A stretch of DNA of 64,000 nt from Kitasatospora sp. NBC_00374 (GTDB taxonomy: Bacteria > Actinomycetota > Actinomycetes > Streptomycetales > Streptomycetaceae), in NCBI RefSeq assembly GCF_041434935.1, contig NZ_CP107964.1:8787001-8851000 (forward strand). Direction: 5' to 3'. A model generated the notes under the pieces. It worked only from the letters and a program-made list of their open reading frames with translations. It was not told the DNA's origin and searched no databases. The translations under genes and the position numbers were made by a program. This document shows, in pieces, positions 1 through 8,180 of the stretch; the stretch's first letter is position 1, and the number at the start of each line of letters is the position of its first letter.

Positions 1-156
1 CGGACCGCCGACGCCGCCGGGCAGGCCCGCCTCGCCACAGCTCGGCAGCGCCGGAGCCACGCTCGGCACCCCCCGTTCCCGCAGCAGCTCGGCGGTGCGG
101 TGCCACCACCACGCCCCGTCCCGCACGCACGCCCCGTGCACGAACACGACCCTCAT
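1..156 (-). CDS. Alpha/beta hydrolase, N-terminal part (cut by window edge)
   Basis: The 52 residues in the window open with MRVVFVHGACVRDGAWWWH, the first strand and oxyanion HG loop of the alpha/beta-hydrolase fold, followed by a helix and the second strand (PSVAPALPS). The start is the ATG at 156. The catalytic Ser, Asp and His lie beyond the window, so substrate and activity cannot be judged. The family is certain from the HG motif; the specific function is unknown. Confidence 0.75.
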   Translation of the reverse strand, partial: MRVVFVHGACVRDGAWWWHRTAELLRERGVPSVAPALPSCGEAGLPGGVGGP

Positions 157-570
157 CGCCACCTCCACGTCGGTCTCGACCGCCCCCCTGCACATAGTGC
201 TGCGCAACCCACCAGCCAGGCACTCCAACCCGCGACGGCGCCGCCGGCGGGCCCGCCGAGCGAAGCGCCGCACCGGCACCGACGCCATCGCCGGCACCCC
301 GCCCAGGGACCGCACCGGGCTGACGACCTCGGCGTTCCCCACCCGCCACCGTGCATCGCAACCGACGCCACGGCCCAGCGAGCCACCGCCCTCGCACGAG
401 CCGTCCGGGCTCGCGCACCGGACGGACGGCACCGCCGACGGCTGACCGCCGTAGCGCCTGCGGGCTGCCCACGGCCTCCTTCCACGGGCCTGGCATGATC
501 GCCGGGTGACAGGTGTTCGCTTGCCCGCACGCCGGGGATCGGTGCGGCTGTGCCGCTGGGGTGGTTGCTG
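157..570. other. Intergenic region, no gene supported
   Basis: Open frames on both strands are Arg/Pro/Ala-rich with no family resemblance and look like GC-rich artefacts. It separates a minus-strand hydrolase from a plus-strand gene and so should hold divergent promoters, but I see no convincing -35/-10 pair. Confidence 0.5.
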
Positions 571-1191
571 ATGGCTTGGTGGTTCCGTCGGCGGTCGCAG
601 CCGAACGAGGAGTTGGTGTCGGTCCGGCTGCCGGTCGGCGGGGCCGGGATGCCGCCGGACGAGGAGCTGGCCGAGCTGACGGTCGCGGCGGAGCTGGGCG
701 ACGACGTGGCGATGGGGAGCCTGGCGGCGGCCCTGTACCTGAAGGGTGATCGGGCCGGCGCGCTGCACTGGTGGGGCCGGGCGTGGGCAGCCGGGAACGC
801 GGTCGCCGCCTACAACCTGGGCATGCTGCACGCGGTGGCCGGTGACGCGAACCGCGCACAGGTGGTCTGGGAGAAGGCCGCGGCGCTCGGCGATCCGGAC
901 GCCATGCTGGGCCTCGTCAAGCAGGCGCTCGACCGCGGCGATGCGGCCGGTGTCGAACGCTGGGCGTCGGTGATCCTCGCGCAGGACGAGGCGTTCCCGA
1001 TCACCGCGCTGGGGGTGGCCTTCCGGGACCGAGGCGACCTGGAGCGGGCCGTACAGGCATTCCTGCACGCCGAGGAGCTGGGCGACGGGTACGCGATGGA
1101 GTACCGGGCACGGATCCTGGCCGCCCAGGGGCAGCACGAGGAGGCCGACGCGCTGCGAGCACGGGCGGCAACGGCCGAGCGGATGCTCTGA
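571..1191 (+). CDS. Sel1/TPR-like repeat protein
   Basis: About 206 residues, almost entirely helical repeats of the Sel1/TPR type: stretches such as GDDVAMGSLAAALY, NAVAAYNLGMLH, DPDAMLGLVKQAL and GYAMEYRARILA each show the A..LG...  spacing of Sel1 units. The charged start (MAWWFRRR) is not a signal peptide, so a cytoplasmic scaffold role is likely. The ATG at 571 is preferred because GGGGTGG lies 6-7 bases before it; a GTG at 550 is the alternative. It stands alone, 310 bp before a toxin-antitoxin pair. The protein partner is unknown. Confidence 0.7.
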   Translation: MAWWFRRRSQPNEELVSVRLPVGGAGMPPDEELAELTVAAELGDDVAMGSLAAALYLKGDRAGALHWWGRAWAAGNAVAAYNLGMLHAVAGDANRAQVVWEKAAALGDPDAMLGLVKQALDRGDAAGVERWASVILAQDEAFPITALGVAFRDRGDLERAVQAFLHAEELGDGYAMEYRARILAAQGQHEEADALRARAATAERML

Positions 1192-1502
1192 GGCGTACGC
1201 GCGCGGCGAGCCGAATCCACCATCGACCTGCGCGAACCGGCCCGGCAGATGCTCAACTCGCCGACTGAAGCGCTCAGTCACAGGACCGGGGAATTCCCAG
1301 GGCCCCGGCGGCGCCGTGGTGAGCCAGGGCGGGACACGGACCTGCGCCCGTTCCCGGGGTGCGAAACGCGGCCCGGCGTCCGGTCGGGCGGGCGGCCGTC
1401 CGGCGCATTCGAATCGACCGACGGCGGGAGAATCCCCTTGTGCCCGCTACCGGTTGCACCCGATTGCCGTACCGTGACGGACGACGAAGTGGAGGACCCC
1501 CA
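1192..1502. other. Intergenic region before the toxin-antitoxin pair
   Basis: No gene supported. The last 20 bases carry a strong GGAGG ribosome site for the gene at 1503. No clear promoter or operator palindrome was seen. Confidence 0.5.
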
Positions 1503-1814
1503 GTGAGCGCCCAGCCCGAGCATCTTCCAGCCCCGCCGCCCGCCCCGGCCCCGCGCGCCGCCGCCCGGCTGCTGGCCCGCATCCGCGCCGAGCGCCCCGA
1601 GCGCACCGCCCGGTGGCTGCCGGCGTTCGAGCGGGACTGGGCCAAGGCACTGGAGGACTCCCGCCAGACCTACGACCTCTCCCCACTGCACGACGTCGTA
1701 CGCACCTGGCAGGTCCGCCTGGACAGCGCACCCGCCGTCGACGCCTTCGTCGCCGCCGGCATGGACGACGAGGACGGCACCGACCTGGCCGACCTCCTCG
1801 GAACCCGCCCGTGA
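1503..1814 (+). CDS. DUF6247-type antitoxin candidate
   Basis: About 103 residues starting at GTG 1503, seven bases after a GGAGG. A proline-rich lead (about residues 1-20) is followed by a helical region ending in YDLSPLHDVVRTWQVR, which resembles the conserved tail of DUF6247 proteins common in streptomycetes. It overlaps the next gene by four bases (GTGA). The first gene of such pairs is usually the antitoxin. The family call is from memory of the YDLxPLHxVxxxW pattern; the antitoxin role is inferred from position. Confidence 0.6.
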   Translation: MSAQPEHLPAPPPAPAPRAAARLLARIRAERPERTARWLPAFERDWAKALEDSRQTYDLSPLHDVVRTWQVRLDSAPAVDAFVAAGMDDEDGTDLADLLGTRP

Positions 1815-2071
1815 GCGACCCGGTCTGGCCCGCCCGCCTGTCCCCGAACGCCGGCAAAACGTTCGTCAACCTCCCCTCGCACGCCCAGCAGATGGTCGGC
1901 GACCTCCTCGACATCGCCTCCCGCACCCCCTGGGGCTGGCCCCAGTGGGACGCCACCGACCCCGAAGGCGAAGACGTGCGCTGCGCCTCCATCGGGCAGC
2001 TGAGCCTGGTCTACCTGGTCAACCGGATGGCCGGGCGCCTCCACGTCATCGACATCGTCTGGCTCGGCTGA
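1811..2071 (+). CDS. RelE/ParE-like toxin candidate
   Basis: 86 residues, starting at the GTG that overlaps the stop of the DUF6247 gene, so the two are translationally coupled. The fold cues are those of RelE/ParE toxins: a helix (SHAQQMVGDLLDIA) and then two terminal strands (VRCASIGQLSLVYLV and RLHVIDIVWLG) with the usual 'VIDI.WLG' ending. RelE-type proteins cut mRNA on the ribosome and ParE-type proteins inhibit gyrase; the sequence does not show which applies. No catalytic residues are assigned. Confidence 0.6.
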   Translation: MSDPVWPARLSPNAGKTFVNLPSHAQQMVGDLLDIASRTPWGWPQWDATDPEGEDVRCASIGQLSLVYLVNRMAGRLHVIDIVWLG

Positions 2072-2075
2072 CCGT

Positions 2076-2455
2076 TCACCGAGACCCCAGGGAGTCCCAG
2101 AAGTCCGCCTCGGCTTGTTCGACCTGCTCGGCAGAGGTGAACCAGGGCGTCTCGAAATATTCCGCGAGGGAGTAGGGGTGCTGCGGATCGGTCAGTATCC
2201 GATGGATGAATTCCGCCGAGGAACAGTCGAAGCGCTCCCAGGGATCCCACTTGTCGCTACGAGTGAAGACCGGCCACTGGTCCGGGTCCGAAGGTTCCAC
2301 GAGCCAGCAGAACGGGTGTCCGGCCGAAGTCGTGGCCCACTGGAGGAGCCGGACCGTGGGCCCGTCACAGGGAGCGGGGCTGGCAAACTCGGCGCGGTCC
2401 GCGACGATCAGATCAAGGGCCAGATGCCGTGCCGTGGAATCCGATGAGCCGTCGT
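2076..2455 (-). pseudogene. SMI1/KNR4 (SUKH) family gene, 5'-truncated
   Basis: Reading the minus strand, about 125 residues match the C-terminal half of SUKH proteins: a strand-turn-strand (TVRLLQWATTSAG, HPFCWLVEP, DQWPVFTRSDKWDPWERFD) and a final helix (SAEFIHRIL). A GTG at 2300 could start only a 74-residue stump, yet homology runs upstream to about 2455 with no in-frame start. The N-terminal half is therefore lost. SUKH proteins are frequent immunity partners of bacterial toxins; a second member lies at 16714. Confidence 0.6.
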
Positions 2456-2631
2456 GGGCCGAGGAAGTCGTCGCGCTGACCGGTTGGCGGGGGGACCGGC
2501 GGCCGCTCGACTGGAAGTCGGTGGAGCGGGGGCTCGGCGTTCGTCTTAGCCCGGCGTGCCGGGCCCGCCGTCGGCGCGATCGACCGCATGGCGGGCACGG
2601 GGCTCGTGCCGGGCCGGGGCGCCCGTTCGGG

Positions 2632-3225
2632 TCAGGTGGTGGCGCGGCGGGTGGTCCGCTTGGCGGGCGTGGTCGTCTTCTTGCCCGCCCCGGGTGCGGT
2701 CTTTCTGGCGGTGGTGGTCTTCTTGGCGGGGGCGGTCGTCTTCTTCGTCCCAGGGGCGGTGGCTGTCGTCCTCGCCGTGGTCGTGGCCTTCTTGGTGGCG
2801 GTCTTCTTGGCTGGTGCCGCCGGCGCGGCGGTGGCGGTGGGGCGCTTCGTGGAGGCCCTCCTCGCGACGGGGGAGCCGGCGGTGGCCTTGGGTGTGGTGA
2901 GGGAGCCCTTGGGGGCCTTGGCGACGGCGGGTCCTGCCTTGGGGAGCTTCTTCGCGCCGGAGACCAGGTCCTTGAAGCCCTGGCCGGGGCGGAACCTGGG
3001 CACGGTGGTCTTCTTGACCCTGACGCGCTCGCCGGTCTGGGGGTTGCGGGCGTAGCGGCCGGCGCGCTCGACCATCTCCAGCGTGCCGAACCCGGTGACC
3101 TGCACCCGCTCCCCGGCCACCACCGCGCGGACCATGACGTCGAGCACCGCGTCCACGGCGTCCTCGGCGGCGTTGCGGCTGCCGAGTTGCCCGGCCACCG
3201 CCTCCACGAGCTGCCCCTTGTTCAT
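2632..3225 (-). CDS. hupS: HU-family nucleoid protein with lysine-rich tail (HupS type)
   Basis: 197 residues. Residues 1-92 are a complete HU domain: the MNKGQLVEAVAG start, the GFGTLE turn and the DNA-binding arm with RNPQTGERV. Residues 93-197 form a histone-H1-like tail of Ala/Lys/Thr/Pro repeats (KKT, AKK, TARKT). That two-part design is the HupS/HU2 type of actinobacteria, which compacts the nucleoid in spores and helps stress resistance. The start ATG at 3225 is the HU-conserved one. It is a single-gene unit. Confidence 0.93.
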   Translation of the reverse strand: MNKGQLVEAVAGQLGSRNAAEDAVDAVLDVMVRAVVAGERVQVTGFGTLEMVERAGRYARNPQTGERVRVKKTTVPRFRPGQGFKDLVSGAKKLPKAGPAVAKAPKGSLTTPKATAGSPVARRASTKRPTATAAPAAPAKKTATKKATTTARTTATAPGTKKTTAPAKKTTTARKTAPGAGKKTTTPAKRTTRRATT

Positions 3226-3663
3226 GACGACGACTCCAAAACCGAATTCGATGGGGTTTTTGTGCTATTTCATCCCCAACATAGGGGCCGGTCGGGCATT
3301 CCGCCCGCCGGCGCGGGCCGCACACCACGCAACCTCCCCGCCACGCCGTCCCGGTGAGCGCCCTGCGCCCCTCACCTCGGCCGCCCACAGGCCGCACGCG
3401 AGCCCCGACCTCGGACCCGGCCCTGCACGTGGCGGGCCCACCCAGCACCCCCGGGGCCGCCAACTGCCCTGGCTGCTCCGCGTCCGGCCGCGCCCCGAGC
3501 CTTCACGCCGGGCCCTGCCCTCGGTGCCGGCCCGGACCAGCCCGCCCCGGCCGGTCCCGCTGCGCCTGCTCGGGGCGCGGCCCGGATCAGTCGGGTGTCA
3601 GTGCCCGGTCAGGCCGCCGGGCCATCCTGAGAGCACGTCAGGGAACGCGAGGGTCCCTGGCTG
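3226..3663. other. hupS upstream region and conserved leader of a tRNA-like element
   Basis: The first 60 bases are the AT-richest nearby (a GGTTTTTGTGCTATTTC stretch) and should hold the hupS promoter. From about 3590 the sequence shares a leader with the copies at 17.6 and 28.9 kb: repeated GTCAG words, then CATCCTGAGAGCACGTCAGG and a small GGGA...TCCC hairpin. No gene is supported. Confidence 0.5.
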
Positions 3664-3758
3664 GGAGAGGTGCCCGGAGCGGTTCATCGGGTGCCTGGCC
3701 GGCAACGGCCGAGCAGGGCCCTTCGGGGCCCGCGCAGGTTCGAATCCTGCCCTCTCCG
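3664..3758 (+). ncRNA. tRNA-like element, copy 1 (class II, serine-type frame)
   Basis: A 7-bp acceptor stem (GGAGAGG/CCTCTCC), a D-arm (CCCG...CGGG around AGCGG), a long variable hairpin (GGGCCC-TTCG-GGGCCC) and a perfect T-arm (GCAGG-TTCGAAT-CCTGC) give a class II tRNA outline. The anticodon arm is abnormal: it reads GGCC-GGCAAC-GGCC, a 6-base loop without U33. No CCA is encoded. I therefore call it a tRNA-like repeat rather than a working tRNA. Three related copies lie in the next 25 kb on the same strand. Confidence 0.6.
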
Positions 3759-4027
3759 CCCCTCTCCGGCCGGTGGACCAAGCCGCCCCCGGACGTGGCG
3801 TCCCGCCCGACTCGGCCGCGTTCCCGACCTCTGGCCGGGCCGAAGACGCGGACCGTCGCGGCCGCCACCCACCACCGGGTGGCCGACGCTGCGCACACCG
3901 GCCCGCCGCACACTGGCCCATCGCACGCCGCCCCCGCGCCCTGCATCCGGCCGCCGACCCTGACCGCCCCGCCACCGGCCCCCGACCACCCCGGCGCGAC
4001 AGGAGCCGCCGGGAGCCGGCCCACCGA

Positions 4028-4471
4028 TCAGCGGGACCTGCGGATCGTCACCGCCCGTCCCTGACCTGGCTGTTGACCATGCGCCCGCGCCCTGGTGGGC
4101 GTCAGATCGGCGCTCCCGGGGCGCCTTGCCGGGTCGAACCCGAGGCGCACCAGCCGGAACCCCGCCCCCGGCTGCGCGTCGCCCCGGCGGGACACCGCGG
4201 CCTCCCAGCCGGCCACGCTGACCGTGCCGCCGAATACGGTCAGCAGCTCCTGGCGCTGGTCGTGCAGCGCCGTGTAGCTGTCCCGCTCGTTCTGCGCGCT
4301 CTCCCACCACGAACCCAGCAGGATCTTCCCGAGCCGCCGGTCCGAGAAGATGCTGAACCCCCGGTAGCCGGCCTGACCGGAGAGCAGCCCGACGGATTCC
4401 GCCTTCAGCCCCTCCAGCGCCTTGTCGGCCAGCGCCGGATCACCGGTCAGATAGATGGTGCGGACGTACAT
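4028..4471 (-). pseudogene. Truncated duplicate of the 5887 dimeric alpha/beta-barrel gene
   Basis: The first ~115 residues, beginning MYVRTIYLTGDPALADKAL, are nearly identical to the intact gene at 5887..6489. After RLGFDPA the match ends at about 4128 and unrelated Arg-rich sequence runs to a stop at 4028, so the second half-domain is missing. The start ATG at 4471 has the same ribosome site as the parent. It could yield a one-domain protein, but loss of half of a two-domain barrel makes a dead copy more likely. Confidence 0.7.
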
Positions 4472-4533
4472 GGCTGCGCCTCCGTCCCGGTCCGCCGCGG
4501 AACGGGCATCCCGCACCCGCCCCGCCCACCTTC
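4128..4533. repeat. 405-bp direct repeat, copy A (partner 6146..6551)
   Basis: Sequence here matches 6146..6551 at a constant offset of 2018 bases with only a few substitutions (for example C/T changes near 4153, 4201 and 4219). One end is inside the barrel gene; the other abuts an IS3-type transposase fragment in this copy only. Confidence 0.85.
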
Positions 4534-4725
4534 TTCTTCGCCTCAATGAAGCGGGAGTTGATGCACGGAGCGCGCTGGGCCAGCCAGCAACAGGCGAGGC
4601 TGGATGTGTTCCGCTGGATCTCCTTCTACAACCTCCGCCGACGCCACTCCACGCTCGGCTACCTCAGCCCGATCCAGTTCGAACAGCAGACAGCGGCGTC
4701 CCGTAGGATCACCCTCGCCGCATGA
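4531..4725 (+). pseudogene. IS3-family transposase (OrfB), C-terminal fragment
   Basis: 64 codons ending in TGA encode the end of an rve/DDE integrase core: MKRELMHGARWASQQQA, then a helix, YNLRRRHSTLGYLSP and a short tail. The RRHSTLGYLSP block is the hallmark C-terminus of IS3-group OrfB, and the E of 'KREL' would be the last catalytic Glu. Everything upstream is missing, replaced at 4533 by the 405-bp duplicated segment. Confidence 0.85.
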
Positions 4726-5006
4726 AACTCCGGTGTTCACGTCCCGGGGGAAGGCTCAGTCACCACTGGACCCCGCCCCGCGACCACTGTGACGGCGTCC
4801 AGCTCGCATTCCCCACGTACGGCCGGTTACAAACTCACTCCGTGACGCCGCGGTCTGCGAGTACTCCCAACCGATTGACCCGAAGGATCTTCCTCGGCCG
4901 TCGGTGACTCCGGAAACTCCCGCCGACACGGCAGGGTCAGCCCGGGACAGCTCGACCGAGCCCACCGGCGAAAATGCGTCGTCTCCGCGCCGGACGGGAC
5001 AGCATC

Positions 5007-5531
5007 ATGATGCCCATGCACATCAAGGCCTGCCGACAAGAAGATCTGGATGCGCTGGAAGAGCGCCTGCCCTCCTCGAGCGCCATCTCCTACCACGCTC
5101 AGCGGTTCGCCCGACAGCTCGCGGGAACCAGCACGTTCCTGGTGGCCTGGCTGGACGCCGCCCGGCTGGCCGGAACCTGCGAGGTCCGTTGGGATGGATG
5201 CGCGGCACCAGAAGTGCGGGCCGTCATAGCGGGCTGCCCGGAGATCAACGGTTTGCACGTCGTCGATGCGCTGCAGTCCCGCGGGACAGGCAGCGCCCTG
5301 ATCCGCCACGCCGAACAGCTTGCTGCCGAACGAGGCGCACGCCTGATCGGATTGGGAGTCGACGATCACGGGAATCCGCGAGCCGCAGCACTCTACGCCC
5401 GCTTGGGGTACCGGCCCACCGTCCGTTACCTGGATCGCTACTTCTACACCGATGACACAGGCGCCGAACACCAAGTCGCAGACCCCGCCGTCTTCCTGGT
5501 CAAGGAGCTCGATCCCGACCCCCAGACATGA
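5007..5531 (+). CDS. GNAT-family N-acetyltransferase
   Basis: About 174 residues with the GNAT layout: an N-terminal strand-helix (HIKACRQEDLDALEERL), the central strands (TFLVAWLDAARLAGTCEVRW), the acetyl-CoA loop region LQSRGTGSALIRHAE (Q/RxxGxG/A) and a C-terminal NPRAAALYARLGYRP motif with the conserved late Tyr. It transfers an acetyl group from acetyl-CoA to an amine; substrate unknown. ATG codons at 4974, 5007, 5010 and 5016 are all possible; 5007 keeps the first strand without a long unmatched lead. It sits between the two copies of the 405-bp repeat. Confidence 0.85.
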   Translation: MMPMHIKACRQEDLDALEERLPSSSAISYHAQRFARQLAGTSTFLVAWLDAARLAGTCEVRWDGCAAPEVRAVIAGCPEINGLHVVDALQSRGTGSALIRHAEQLAAERGARLIGLGVDDHGNPRAAALYARLGYRPTVRYLDRYFYTDDTGAEHQVADPAVFLVKELDPDPQT

Positions 5532-5886
5532 CCAGCAACGCCCCGCCATCCACACAGCTGTGCCGCGGTCTGTTCGGTGCCGACGGCGGGGAGGAGGTCG
5601 AGCGGGCCGCAGGCCTCGCCCCGCCTGCGGGCGTCGGCGACGAAGACGGCGTGGACCCGGCCGACGTCGAGCAGGTGCTCGCGCCCGCGCCGGACGGCGA
5701 ACTGCTCCGCGCCCGGCGCCGGGGCGGCCGGGGGCCCGCTGCGCTGCGCCCTTCCCACCGGGGCCCCAGGACGCCCCCGACCGCGCTGCGTCCGGTCCGG
5801 TCCGGTCGTCCGGTCCGGTTCGTCGCGGGCCGGGTGCCGGGAGCGGGCGGGCAGCCGGCTGCCGCGGTTCCCGAGCCCCTGCCGGC
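5532..5886. other. Region without a supported gene
   Basis: A minus-strand frame here contains EHLLDVGRVHAVFVADARRRG, which reads like a real protein piece, but it has no start and runs into the barrel gene. It may be a gene remnant; I could not assign it to a family. Confidence 0.4.
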
Positions 5887-6489
5887 CTACGGCCGGTCGA
5901 GGAGCTCGACGTCGAACTCCTCGAGTGTCTGCACCTGCACGCCCGACGCCTCCGCCGCCTTCGAGCGGAGCCGCGCCTGCGCTCCCCGGGTGGCCTCCAG
6001 CGCCGCCCGGTCGCGGAAGATCGCGCCGACGCTCCCGGTTCCGCGCGTCCGGTCGATCAGCAGTGCGCCGCCGACGAACCCGTCCAGTGACTCCAGCCCG
6101 GGCAGCGCGGTCGCCTCGAACGCCTCCACCAGCCGGTCGACCGCCGCCGGGTCGAACCCGAGGCGTACCAGCCGGAACCCCGCCCCCGGCTGCGCGTCGC
6201 CCCGGCGGGACACTGCGGCCTCCCAGCTGGCCACGCTGATCGTGCCGCCGAATACGGTCAGCAGCTCCTGGCGCTGGTCGTGCAGCGCCGTGTAGCTGTC
6301 CCGCTCGTTCTGCGCGCTCTCCCACCACGAACCCAGCAGGATCTTTCCGAGCCGCCGGTCCGAGAAGATGCTGAACCCCCGGTAGCCGGCCTGACCGGAG
6401 AGCAGTCCGACGGATTCCGCCTTCAGCCCCTCCAGCGCCTTGTCGGCCAGCGCCGGATCACCGGTCAGGTAGATGGTGCGGACGTACAT
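5887..6489 (-). CDS. Two-domain dimeric alpha/beta-barrel (ABM-like) protein
   Basis: 200 residues from the ATG at 6489, with GGAGG seven bases upstream. Two half-domains of the ferredoxin-like barrel are visible. The first runs over about 1-90: YVRTIYLTGDP, GYRGFSIFSDRRLGKILLGSWWES. The second runs over about 105-195: FRLVRLGFDP, VGGALLIDRTRGTGSVGAIFRD. The paired strands and the 'FSDR..GKILLGSWWES' pattern resemble antibiotic-biosynthesis monooxygenase-like folds; no active-site residues can be named. A truncated twin lies 2 kb upstream at 4028. Confidence 0.65.
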   Translation of the reverse strand: MYVRTIYLTGDPALADKALEGLKAESVGLLSGQAGYRGFSIFSDRRLGKILLGSWWESAQNERDSYTALHDQRQELLTVFGGTISVASWEAAVSRRGDAQPGAGFRLVRLGFDPAAVDRLVEAFEATALPGLESLDGFVGGALLIDRTRGTGSVGAIFRDRAALEATRGAQARLRSKAAEASGVQVQTLEEFDVELLDRP

Positions 6490-6551
6490 GGCTGCGCCTC
6501 CGTCCCGGTCCGCCGCGGAACGGGCATCCCGCACCCGCCCCGCCCACCTTC
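6146..6551. repeat. 405-bp direct repeat, copy B (partner 4128..4533)
   Basis: This copy contains the first ~115 codons, start and upstream region of the intact barrel gene, so it is probably the parent of the segment at 4128. Identity stops at 6551, exactly where copy A meets IS3-type sequence. Confidence 0.85.
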
Positions 6552-7307
6552 CATCGCACGCCCGACTCGACCCCCGGTCAAACGCTGGGCGTCACGTGGT
6601 CGGGGATGTCTGCGGCGTCGGGAGTCCGCCGGCCGCCAGAGTTCGGTCACCGCCCCATCGTCCCGGCCGCCCTGCGCTGCTCTCGGCCGCTCCCCGGCCC
6701 GGCGTCCAGGGCCCGCGCCGGACCGAGCAGCAGGTCACGGCGCGTGCCCGCAGGGAGCGGCTTCCATCCGGCGGGGGTGTGGACGTCGGAGTCCTCCGCG
6801 CCGAGCGCGGTGATCTTCTTCATGCCCTGCGCAACGAGGACGCCGTTCCCGGGCCACCGGGGAAGCCATCGTCTGGCCGGGGACCGCGCCGGGCGAGGTG
6901 TGGGCCGCGCACCTGGCGCGGGAGCGGCTCGTGCGGGACATCCCGAGGCGGTAACGCCGGGGTCGCGGGGCTTCCCGGCACCACGACGGGGCACTGGGAC
7001 GGTGTCTGTCCGGTCGGGTCCGGGGCAGGGACGAGTAGGCCCGGGAGCCGTAAGCGGTCATCCCATCCGTACGGCCTCACTCCCTGCGGCGGCCGCGAAC
7101 GGGACGGGCACGGCGCTGTGGGCGGCCACGCCGTTCTCCCCGGGGAGGGCCTCGTCCGCCGTGGTGGCGAGGTGCCGGCGGGCGGTGGTCCACCGGTTGA
7201 CATCCTCCCCGTCCTTGAACACCGCGGGGTCCCGCTCTGAACCAGGTCTCAGGACCGGTCAGGATTCGAGAAGCCCTGGTGGCTGTGCACCTCCTAGCGT
7301 CTTGGTC
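6552..7307. other. 756-bp region with gene remnants only
   Basis: No intact gene is supported. Two protein-like shreds are visible. On the minus strand near 6700-6830 is GVLVAQGMKKITALGAED followed by DVHTPAGWKPLPAGTRRDLL. On the plus strand, ending in TAA near 6955, is APGEVWAAHLARERLVRDI. Near 7200 the words TTGACATCCTCCCCGTCCTTGAA resemble the outer hairpin of IS200/IS605 elements with its partner strand lost. The segment looks like decayed mobile or accessory DNA. Confidence 0.4.
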
Positions 7308-7955
7308 ATGGCAACCACCACCTCCACCACAGCCCACACATCCCTCGTGTCCGTCACCGTCGAGGTGGCCGGCCTTGAGGCTGCCCGCCGCTTCTACAGC
7401 GACTTCGGCGTGGACACGTACATACGCCTGCGGGCGTCCGAGGCGCACTCGAACGGATTCCGCGGCTTCACTCTGGCGCTCACGGTGTCCGGGCCGGGCA
7501 CCGTTGATGGCTTCGTCGGCGCCGCAGTGGCCGCCGGCGCCACGGTGCTGAAGCCTGCCGCGAAGTCGCTGTGGGGCTACGGTGGCGTCGTCCAGGCACC
7601 GGACGGGACGATCTGGAAGATCGCGACCTCGGCGAAGAAGGACACGGGCCCCGCCACCCGCGAGATCGACGAGGTCGTCCTGCTGCTCGGAGTCGAGGAC
7701 GTGAAGGCCACCAAGCAGTCCTACGTCGGCCGTGGCCTGACCGTGGCCAAGAGCTTCGGTGGCAAGTACACCGAGTTCGCCCCTGGACAGTCCGGCCCCG
7801 TCAAGCTGGCGCTGTACAAGCGCCGTGCCCTTGCCAAGGACCTCGGTGTCCCCGCCGACGGCGCCGGCTCGCACCGCATCGTCCTCGGCAGCACCGCCGG
7901 CACCTTCACCGACCCTGACGGGTTCGCCTGGGAGGCTGCCCCGACGCCGTCCTGA
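7308..7955 (+). CDS. VOC-superfamily (glyoxalase-like) protein
   Basis: 215 residues from ATG 7308. Two glyoxalase/bleomycin-resistance modules are visible. The first (about 10-105) has SVTVEVAGLEAARRFYSD, GFRGFTLALTV and VVQAPDGTIWKIAT. The second (about 115-210) has VVLLLGVEDVKATKQSYV, GPVKLALYKR and TFTDPDGFAWE. The two 'D.DG..W' endings mark each module's last strand. VOC proteins bind a metal at the module interface for isomerase, dioxygenase or drug-binding roles; usual ligand positions (H, E) are not all evident, so the activity is unassigned. Confidence 0.8.
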   Translation: MATTTSTTAHTSLVSVTVEVAGLEAARRFYSDFGVDTYIRLRASEAHSNGFRGFTLALTVSGPGTVDGFVGAAVAAGATVLKPAAKSLWGYGGVVQAPDGTIWKIATSAKKDTGPATREIDEVVLLLGVEDVKATKQSYVGRGLTVAKSFGGKYTEFAPGQSGPVKLALYKRRALAKDLGVPADGAGSHRIVLGSTAGTFTDPDGFAWEAAPTPS

Positions 7956-8180
7956 CTCCCCGGCCCCCGCCGGTGCCGGTGTGCGGCGCCTGGTGGACGC
8001 TGTCCGGGCCGGTGCTTCCGTCGGTCGGCCGCGGCGCGGCGCGGCGGGGAGCCGGGGAGTGTCGGCGACGTTCCGGTCGACGGTGCCGGCACGCCGTCCT
8101 GACCGGCGCTGCCGGGTGGCTGCGCCGCAGGCGGGTCTCCTCCCCGGCCGGGAACGCTGGTGGGGTGCTAGAAATCCCTG

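Noticed and set aside
3664..3758. Functional tRNA-Ser gene
   Set aside because: The acceptor and T-arms fit, but the anticodon arm has a six-base loop without U33 and none of the four copies offers a consistent anticodon.
5887..6489. Naming the barrel protein an antibiotic-biosynthesis monooxygenase
   Set aside because: Only the fold pattern is visible; no active-site residues or biosynthetic neighbours support a specific reaction.
6606..7955. 449-residue protein including the VOC domain
   Set aside because: The first 234 codons lack any domain or codon logic; the ATG at 7308 starts the conserved part.
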